DNA from: Acidobacteriota bacterium | Lineage (GTDB): Bacteria > Acidobacteriota > Blastocatellia > Pyrinomonadales > Pyrinomonadaceae | Assembly (NCBI GenBank): GCA_019247865.1 | Contig: JAFBAJ010000227.1 | Location: 1 to 7,837, forward strand | Direction: 5' to 3' | DNA: 7,837 nucleotides | Part shown: positions 1 to 5,195 of the stretch, in pieces | Layout: the number at the start of each line of letters is the position of its first letter | How positions within the stretch are numbered: position 1 is the first letter of the stretch | Position numbers and translations under genes: made by a program | The notes under the pieces: generated by a model | Seen by the model: the letters and a program-made list of their open reading frames with translations, nothing else | Told to the model about the DNA's origin: nothing | Database searches by the model: none

Positions 1-2940
1 ATCTCCGAGGACGAATTGCGCGGGCGGCTCAACATGCTGGAGCCCGGCGCACGCGTCACGGAGCAGGCGCTGAAGACGAACGCCGATCTGATCCAAGCTT
101 ACCTGCGCGACCGCGGGTTCTACGCCGCCGAGGTCGAGTTCTCGACGCAGCTCGACGCGAGCGGCACGCGCGCCACCATCATCTATCACGTCAGGCCGGG
201 CGTGCAGGCGCACGTCGCCGCTTTCAACATCGATGTCAAAGGCTTCAACTCGGCCGCGTTGCGCCCGTCGCTCACGCTGCAACCCGGCTCGCCGTTCACG
301 CGCGCCGCGCTCTCCGAAGACCTCGCGCGCATCCGTCGCGCCATCATCGCGCTCGGCTATCTCGCGCCGCAGCTCGACGACGCGCAGGTCTCGCTCGATT
401 CCGCCGCCAACCAGATCACGATCAACGTCACGGGCGGCGTCGGCCCTAAGGTCGAAGTCACGCTGCCGCCCGATCTCAAGATCAAAGAGAAAGAGACGCG
501 CGAGCTGTTGCCCATCAAGCGCGAGGGCAGCATAGACTATTCGGCCGTCGTCGAGGGCGAGCGTCGTCTGCGCAACCGGCTGCAAAGCGACGGCTATTTC
601 TTCGCGCGGGTCGAAGCCTCGTGCACGGTCACGCCGCCCCTCCCGACCGACGTAGAGCAGAACGGGACGCCCGACATGTGCCGCGCGCTCAATCCTGCGG
701 AGCTGACCTCGCACACCATCAACATCACGTACAACGTCGAGCGCGGCCGCCGCTTCAAGCTCACTGACATCCGGCTCGAAGGCACCGACCGGCTGACCAT
801 CGAAGAGCTGTCCGACGAGCTGCGCACGCAGAAGGCCAACGCGCTCGGCATCATTCCATACCTCGGCTACGGACGCGGCATCACGAGCAACGAGGCGCTG
901 GACGATGATCGTCGTTTTATCGAATCTCGCCTGCGCGACATCGGCTATCGCCGGGCGACCGTCTCCGTGCGGCAGGGCGTCTCGCTCGAAGGCGAAAATT
1001 TAATCATCACGTTCGTCGCCGATGAAGGGCCGCTGACGCGCATCACCGGCGTCGAGGTGCGCGGCAATCAGATCTACACGGAGGCGCAGCTGCGCAACGA
1101 GATACAGGCGGTGACGGGCGGGCCCTTCTCGCGCTCGCTCGCCAGAGCCGACGCGGACCGGATGCTCAATCTCTACGCGCGCAACGGCTACATCGACGCG
1201 CAGCTGGACTTCTCTATCGTCGCGCTGCCAGACAAGATTCTGCCCGACGGCAAGCACGAAGAGCAGGTGCGTGTCGTCTACACCGTCAGGAACGAAGGCG
1301 ACAAGGTCTTTATCAATCGCCTCATCGTCAACGGCGACGTGCTGACGAAAAGAGAAGCGATTGTCGAGGCGATTCCGCTCAAGGAGGGCGAAGTCCTGCG
1401 CGCCGCAGACATCGCCGAAGCAGAGCGCGTCCTGTACTCGACCGATGCGTTTCGTCAGGTCATCATCCGCACGGAGCCCGCGGGCGAGACGGCTTCCGGT
1501 TTCAAGAAGCGCGACGTGGTGATCGATGTCGAGGAGCTCAAGCCGCGCATCCTGAGCTACGGCGGCGGATTTTCGACCGACAACGGGCCGCTCGGCTTCG
1601 TCGACCTGCGCAACGTCAATCTCTTCGGCCAGCTCAGACAGGGAGCCCTGCGCGTGCGCGGGAGCAAGCGGCAACAGACCGTCCGGCTCGAATATTTCGA
1701 CCCGCGTTGGCGCGCCTACGGCCTGGGCGAATTCGCGCCGCTGACCATCTCTGCGCAGTACACGCGCGACAGCACGATCACGCGCTTCTTCCGCTCGACG
1801 ATTGACAAGGGCGCGTTCGGCGTCGTCCAGCGGCTCGACGAGAACGGCAATCCGATTGATGTCTTCGGCAACCCGACGGGCGAGCCGACGATCAATCGCT
1901 TTATCTTCAACATCGAGACGCAGCGCGTCATCAGCCATAAGACGCGGAGCATAGCTTTCCTCCGTTACTCGTATGAAGACGTGCGCCTCTTTCATCTGGA
2001 CAGCCTGCTCATCCAGCCGATCCTGCAGCCCGACAGAGTCGTGCGGCTCTCGCGTCTGGGCGCGGCCTTCGTGCGCGACACGCGCGAGAAGTGCGGCGAG
2101 AACAGCAGGCTGCTGCAAATGAACAGCAACGGCACTCTGGAGCGTTGCGAGTACAGCTCGACCGATGCGACCGGGGGAGACTTTCTCTCGCTGGACTACT
2201 CGCTCGCGCTGAGGCAACTGGGCGGCAACATCTCTTTCAACAAGCTGCAGGCGACCTACAGGCGTTACTACCAGGTGAAGAAGGCGCGCGGGACTGTGCT
2301 CGCGGGGAATCTGACGCTGGGACTGGCGAACGTCTTCAACGCGCGCGACCGCGACGGCAACGGCGTGGTTGACGAAACGGATGAGGCGCTGCCGATCAGC
2401 GAGCGATTCTTTACCGGCGGCTCGACGACGCTGCGCGGATTCAGCTTTGAAGAGGCCGGGCCGCGCCTCGTGATCTGTCCGGGAGAGACGACGTTGCTGG
2501 TCAATCCTGTGACCGGGCGCTGCGCCGCGGCCACGTTCCGCAAGCCCAACGGCGATCCGGTTGACCTCAATCCCTTCACCGTTCCGCTCGGCGGCAACGC
2601 GATGGCCGTGTTGAATCTGGAAGCGCGGATCCCGCTGACAAAAGCTTTTCAGGTCGTGCCGTTTTACGACGGCGGCAACGTCTTTCGGCGCGTCGGCGAT
2701 CTCTTCGGGAGAAACGATGCACAGGTCGCCAACACGACGACCGCGAACCTGCGCTCGCACTGGACGCACACGACCGGGCTCGGCATCAGGATCAAGACGC
2801 CGATTGGCGGCGCGCTCTCGGTGGACTACGGCTACCTGCTCAACCCGCCGGAGTTTCTGATTCCGCAGGGCGACACCAGCATCTCCGTCTTCCGTCCCAA
2901 GCGCGGGCAGCTCCATTTCCGCTTTACGCAATCGTTCTGA
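1..2940 (+). CDS. BamA/TamA-family (Omp85) outer-membrane assembly protein, 5' end missing
   Basis: Inserts beta-barrel proteins into the outer membrane (family knowledge). The frame is open from base 1, so the start, signal peptide and any earlier domains lie upstream; 979 residues are visible. The N-terminal half is a chain of POTRA domains with a period of about 80 residues. Helix-2 ends are seen at G39-F40, G119-Y120, G198-Y199, G315-Y316, G396-Y397 and T481-F484, giving five complete domains and one cut by the edge. The barrel runs from about residue 515 to 979. It carries the Omp85 hallmark FFTGGSTTLRGF (LRGF at 811-814), the FYDGGNVF strand and a C-terminal Phe after LHFRFTQS. Oddities are an EF-hand-like loop at 783-794 and six cysteines in three local pairs. 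BamA and TamA cannot be told apart here; TamA usually has three POTRA domains and BamA five. The next gene starts 12 bases on and is a SurA-like chaperone, which supports the role. Confidence 0.93.
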   Translation: MSEDELRGRLNMLEPGARVTEQALKTNADLIQAYLRDRGFYAAEVEFSTQLDASGTRATIIYHVRPGVQAHVAAFNIDVKGFNSAALRPSLTLQPGSPFTRAALSEDLARIRRAIIALGYLAPQLDDAQVSLDSAANQITINVTGGVGPKVEVTLPPDLKIKEKETRELLPIKREGSIDYSAVVEGERRLRNRLQSDGYFFARVEASCTVTPPLPTDVEQNGTPDMCRALNPAELTSHTINITYNVERGRRFKLTDIRLEGTDRLTIEELSDELRTQKANALGIIPYLGYGRGITSNEALDDDRRFIESRLRDIGYRRATVSVRQGVSLEGENLIITFVADEGPLTRITGVEVRGNQIYTEAQLRNEIQAVTGGPFSRSLARADADRMLNLYARNGYIDAQLDFSIVALPDKILPDGKHEEQVRVVYTVRNEGDKVFINRLIVNGDVLTKREAIVEAIPLKEGEVLRAADIAEAERVLYSTDAFRQVIIRTEPAGETASGFKKRDVVIDVEELKPRILSYGGGFSTDNGPLGFVDLRNVNLFGQLRQGALRVRGSKRQQTVRLEYFDPRWRAYGLGEFAPLTISAQYTRDSTITRFFRSTIDKGAFGVVQRLDENGNPIDVFGNPTGEPTINRFIFNIETQRVISHKTRSIAFLRYSYEDVRLFHLDSLLIQPILQPDRVVRLSRLGAAFVRDTREKCGENSRLLQMNSNGTLERCEYSSTDATGGDFLSLDYSLALRQLGGNISFNKLQATYRRYYQVKKARGTVLAGNLTLGLANVFNARDRDGNGVVDETDEALPISERFFTGGSTTLRGFSFEEAGPRLVICPGETTLLVNPVTGRCAAATFRKPNGDPVDLNPFTVPLGGNAMAVLNLEARIPLTKAFQVVPFYDGGNVFRRVGDLFGRNDAQVANTTTANLRSHWTHTTGLGIRIKTPIGGALSVDYGYLLNPPEFLIPQGDTSISVFRPKRGQLHFRFTQSF

Positions 2941-2952
2941 TTTTTTGATAGC

Positions 2953-3630
2953 ATGAGAGGGATGATGTACAAAGCATTACGGCTCGCGGGTCCTGGGATT
3001 CTGGTTCTGTGTCTGTGCCTGAGCGTGCAGGCGCAGAAGGTAGTGGACAAGATGGTCGCGACCGTGGACAGCGGCGCGCGCGCAGACCTCATCACCTACT
3101 CAGACCTCCTCTGGCAGATCGCCCTGCAGCCGGACACGCCGATTGAAAATCCAAGCTCGGCGGAGCTTAATCGCGTCCTCAATCTGCTCATCAACCAGCG
3201 GCTGATCTTTCAGGAAGCGGACAAGCTGCCGACGATTGCGCCGACCGACAAAGAGATCGGCGACGCGCTCGGCGTGCTGTTGAGCAACTTTCCCTCGCCC
3301 GCCGAGTTCAAGCGGCGCGCCGACGCGGTCGGCCTGACCACTGAGCAGATCCGCGAGATCGTGCGGCAGCGTCTGGTCATCGAGAAATATCTGGACTTTC
3401 GTTTTCGCTCCTTCGTCGTCGTCACGCCGCAGGAGGTCGCGGATTATTACCGCGACGCCTACGTCCCGCGCTTTCGCCGGAACGCGCCCGGCCGCATCGT
3501 GCCCACGCTCGAAGAGGCGCGCGCAGACATCGAACACACTCTGACCGAGAGCAAGATCGAAGCCGACACAGACGCCTTCATCGAAAGCGCACGCGAAAGC
3601 GCCGAGATCACAATTCTGAATCCAGTGTAA
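2953..3630 (+). CDS. SurA-like periplasmic chaperone without a PPIase domain
   Basis: Probably a periplasmic holdase for outer-membrane proteins on their way to the Omp85 machine encoded just upstream (12-base gap, likely one transcript). Residues 1-27 are a signal peptide with a hydrophobic core at 13-24 and a signal peptidase I site VQA|Q; LVLC is a poor lipobox. Residues 29-55 (VVDKMVATV...LITYSDLL) and 74-90 (RVLNLLINQRLIFQEAD) match the SurA N-terminal domain, followed by helices to about 170. Residues 185-223 (TLEEARADIEHTL...AEITILN) resemble the C-terminal SurA helix and strand. The parvulin domains that normally sit between these parts are absent, so the protein has 225 residues against about 430 for E. 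coli SurA. The start is uncertain. ATG 2953 has no ribosome binding site, while GAGAGGG at 2955-2961 lies just before ATG 2965 (Met5), which may be the true start. No cysteines remain in the mature protein. Confidence 0.85.
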   Translation: MRGMMYKALRLAGPGILVLCLCLSVQAQKVVDKMVATVDSGARADLITYSDLLWQIALQPDTPIENPSSAELNRVLNLLINQRLIFQEADKLPTIAPTDKEIGDALGVLLSNFPSPAEFKRRADAVGLTTEQIREIVRQRLVIEKYLDFRFRSFVVVTPQEVADYYRDAYVPRFRRNAPGRIVPTLEEARADIEHTLTESKIEADTDAFIESARESAEITILNPV

Positions 3631-3633
3631 AGA

Positions 3634-3712
3634 CAGGAGCCAGTAGTCAGTAGTCAGCATAAAAACACGCATGCTTTTCTACTGGCTCCTGACTCCTGGC
3701 TCCTGACTACTG
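3634..3712. repeat. Inverted array of CAGKAGY heptamer repeats
   Basis: The left part, 3634-3657, is three tandem 7-mers plus CAG on the + strand: CAGGAGC, CAGTAGT, CAGTAGT. The right part, 3679-3712, is the same kind of array on the - strand; read in reverse complement it is CAGTAGT, CAGGAGC, CAGGAGT, CAGGAGC, CAGTAG. The outer 13 bases (3634-3646) pair perfectly with 3679-3691. The 10-mer CAGTAGTCAG, present twice at 3641-3650 and 3648-3657, can instead pair with 3703-3712, so more than one hairpin is possible. The element fills nearly all of the 87-base gap, starting three bases after one stop codon and ending five bases before the next ATG. It looks like a dispersed intergenic repeat rather than coding DNA. 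Whether it is mobile or regulatory is unknown. Confidence 0.85.
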
Positions 3713-3717
3713 TTCTT

Positions 3718-4608
3718 ATGTCCCGCAAAGATTCTCAAGCTGTCAGACCTCGTGTGGGGCTCGCGCTGTCGGGCGGGGCGGCGCGCGGGATGGCGCACGT
3801 CGGCGTGTTGCGCGTGCTGCTGGAAGCGTGTGTGCCGATAGACTTCATCGCGGGCACTTCGGCGGGCGCGCTCGTCGGGGGTGCGCTCGCCGCCGGGATG
3901 TCGCTCGACGAGATCGAAGAGATCAGTCGCTCTTTGCGTTGGCGCGACGTGGGACGGATGACGCTCTCGCGGCTCGGCGTGCAGTCGAGCGCGCGAATGG
4001 AAGAGTTTATCCGCGCGCGCTTTCCCATCACGCGTTTTGAAGAGCTGCGGATTCCCTTCGCGGCCGTCGCCACAGACCTGCACACGGGCGAGCCCGTCAT
4101 CATGAAGGACGAAGGCGATATCGCCTTTGCGATCCGCGCGAGCTGCTGCATTCCGGGATGGTACGTGCCCGTGACCGACGCCGAAGGGCGGCAACTGGTT
4201 GACGGAGGACTCGTGGCGAATATTCCGACGCGGGCTGCGCGCCACCTCGGCGCGGACGTGGTGCTCGCCGTCGATGTCAACGCCGAAGGCGCGACTTTCC
4301 TGAGCCCGCCGCATTCGGCCATCGGCATCCTCCTGCAATCCATGATGGTCGTGCAACGCACGGTCTCTTCGCTCCAACTGATGGACGCAGACATCGCTAT
4401 CCGCCCTAAGGTCGGCCACATCCGCTGGGACGAGATGGCGCGTGCGTCCGAGCTGATCAAAGCGGGCGAAGAGGCCGCGCAAGAGATGCTGGAGCACATC
4501 CGGGAAATCATCCGGCCCGCGCCCGCGCCCTCCGGCAAGTGGTTCCAATTCCTGCGCCGTCGCCGCGAGCAAACACCCACCCGCAGGCGGCTCTCGTCGC
4601 AGCGATAA
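3718..4608 (+). CDS. Patatin-like phospholipase (RssA/NTE-type serine lipid hydrolase)
   Basis: Predicted to cleave acyl esters of phospholipids or lysophospholipids with a Ser-Asp dyad. The oxyanion-hole glycine motif GGAARG is at residues 19-24, the nucleophile elbow GTSAG at 46-50 (Ser48), and the catalytic Asp in DGG at 162-164 (Asp162). The block ASCCIPGWYVPV (141-152) is also typical. Length (296 residues) fits the bacterial RssA-like family. There is no signal peptide, membrane span or POTRA domain, so a cytoplasmic or membrane-surface location is likely. The C-terminus (274-296) is rich in Arg and includes WFQFLRRRR, a possible membrane-binding tail. ATG 3718 is the only start that keeps the whole catalytic domain. 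It lacks a Shine-Dalgarno sequence because the heptamer repeat ends five bases upstream, so translation is probably weak or unusual. The true substrate cannot be read from the sequence. Confidence 0.92.
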   Translation: MSRKDSQAVRPRVGLALSGGAARGMAHVGVLRVLLEACVPIDFIAGTSAGALVGGALAAGMSLDEIEEISRSLRWRDVGRMTLSRLGVQSSARMEEFIRARFPITRFEELRIPFAAVATDLHTGEPVIMKDEGDIAFAIRASCCIPGWYVPVTDAEGRQLVDGGLVANIPTRAARHLGADVVLAVDVNAEGATFLSPPHSAIGILLQSMMVVQRTVSSLQLMDADIAIRPKVGHIRWDEMARASELIKAGEEAAQEMLEHIREIIRPAPAPSGKWFQFLRRRREQTPTRRRLSSQR

Positions 4609-4611
4609 GAA

Positions 4612-4689
4612 AGTTTCACGCAAAGGCGCAAAGACGCAAAGGAAAACGGTTAAGCTTTTCTTTGCGTCTTTGCGCCTTTGCGTGAAACT
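4612..4689. repeat. Long palindromic intergenic repeat, copy 1
   Basis: Arms 4612-4641 and 4660-4689 are perfect 30-base reverse complements around an 18-base centre, which can itself form a few more pairs. Each arm contains CGCAAAG three times at 8-base spacing (or the complement CTTTGCG). The element starts three bases after the patatin stop. A second copy lies at 7746-7823 with nearly the same arms and the shared loop-side sequence TTAAGCTTTTCTTTG. No T-run follows on the + strand (ACTCGTACTC), so it is a weak candidate for a classical terminator. It could still shield the patatin mRNA 3' end or act as an attenuator. Short reading frames through it (peptides such as FASLRLCVR) are artefacts of the repeat. 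Confidence 0.9.
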
Positions 4690-4910
4690 CGTACTCTTTC
4701 TGAACAGCTTTCATCGCTCAAATCCGCCGGAGCGCGTTCGGTAATAAGACACAGCGCTTCTCGAAAGCTTCCCTTAGCTCTTTCCGCTAATCCATCTAAA
4801 CCCCGAAGCTGTTACAGTTTAGCTCTCATCCACTGGACTGCTGCGGGATGCGGCATGCACCTTGCGAAAGAGCGTTTGCGAAGTACTCTTCCCGAGTAAA
4901 AAGATTTAAT
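4690..4910. other. Gene-free stretch before the small membrane-protein ORF
   Basis: About 220 bases less GC-rich than the flanking genes, with no reading frame showing a domain, ribosome binding site or local codon bias. I found no tRNA, no riboswitch I could recognise and no clear T-run terminator. The only local structures are a 5-base stem, TACTC/GAGTA, at 4884-4888 and 4894-4898, and a weak promoter-like pair, TTGCGA at 4862 and TACTCT at 4884, separated by 16 bases. Because the hairpin at 4612-4689 ends the previous unit, the promoter for the downstream genes most likely lies in this stretch, but the exact site cannot be given. Confidence 0.4.
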
Positions 4911-4918
4911 AAGAGGGG
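4911..4918 (+). promoter_or_regulatory. Ribosome binding site of the 50-residue membrane-protein ORF
   Basis: AAGAGGGG is a good Shine-Dalgarno sequence nine bases before ATG 4928. It is the main evidence that this short frame is translated, since neither the patatin start nor the longer frames nearby have one as good. Confidence 0.6.
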
Positions 4919-4927
4919 AACGGGATA

Positions 4928-5080
4928 ATGAAAGAGCTGGCTAATAGTTTCGCCGAACTGGCCGCGATCATTATGATTCTGATTACGCTGGCCGTCTCGA
5001 CGGCGGTCATCTCGCAATGGGCGAGTGGCGACGCGAATCAGGCCTCGCAGGCGCAGCCCCTGATGATTTCGGGGCGCTGA
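4928..5080 (+). CDS. Small single-span membrane protein, function unknown (50 residues)
   Basis: I do not recognise a family. The protein begins MKELANSFAELAAIIMILIT and ends SQAQPLMISGR. Residues 11-29 are a continuous hydrophobic stretch long enough for one membrane helix. The N-terminus is short and charged (K2, E3, E10). The tail of about 20 residues is polar and rich in Gln, Ala and Ser, with one acidic residue (D35). Support for a real gene comes from AAGAGGGG nine bases before the ATG, about three quarters of codon third positions being G or C as in neighbouring genes, and the sharp contrast with the less GC-rich DNA upstream. It sits 115 bases before the PBP gene on the same strand and may share its transcript. 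A role as a small partner of the PBP or another envelope complex is only a guess from position. Confidence 0.6.
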   Translation: MKELANSFAELAAIIMILITLAVSTAVISQWASGDANQASQAQPLMISGR

Positions 5081-5186
5081 GTGAAGAATTTGCGACCGAT
5101 TGAGAGTTTATTGAAAGAGCACAAGCAAAAGGGATCGCCCACGTAGGCGCGCCGGTCTGTCAAAGAACAGCCGTGCGTCCGCAGTC

Positions 5187-5190
5187 GAGG
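5187..5190 (+). promoter_or_regulatory. Ribosome binding site fixing the PBP start
   Basis: GAGG lies five bases before ATG 5196. The reading frame upstream is open only back to TGA 5112-5114 and offers no better start, so this site decides the start. A small hairpin (CTGT 5157-5160 with ACAG 5167-5170, extended by a few pairs past a bulge) lies just upstream in the leader. Confidence 0.5.
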
Positions 5191-5195
5191 TACGC

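Noticed and set aside
1000..2931. Long open frame on the - strand opposite the Omp85 gene (643 codons)
   Set aside because: It is an Arg/Ala/Val-rich translation typical of the antisense of a GC-rich gene, with no domain, and lies opposite a clearly recognised protein.
3634..3712. CRISPR array
   Set aside because: The repeats are 7-mers without spacers and switch strand in the middle; no cas gene is present.
3718..4608. Type Vd secretion (PlpD-like) link between the patatin and the Omp85 protein
   Set aside because: PlpD-type proteins carry a signal peptide, patatin, POTRA and barrel in one chain. Here the patatin has no signal peptide or POTRA and the Omp85 protein is a separate multi-POTRA type, so adjacency alone is not enough.
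3679..4631. Two - strand frames opposite the patatin gene (298 and 314 codons)
   Set aside because: They are low-complexity shadows of the patatin. One ends in SSQEPGVRSQ, which is simply the translated heptamer repeat, and both begin at or near the palindrome.
4884..4898. Hairpin TACTC-TTCCC-GAGTA as a terminator
   Set aside because: The stem is only five pairs and is followed by A, not T, on the + strand.
4678..4899. 73-codon + strand frame starting with TTG inside the palindrome
   Set aside because: There is no ribosome binding site, the start lies within the repeat arm, the composition is unlike local genes, and no domain is recognisable.
5081..5146. GTG-started 21-residue frame (KNLRPIESLLKEHKQKGSPT after the start) directly after the stop of the small membrane protein
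   Set aside because: GGGG six bases upstream could serve as a ribosome binding site, but the frame is too short to judge and nothing else supports it. It would be worth revisiting only if conserved in relatives.
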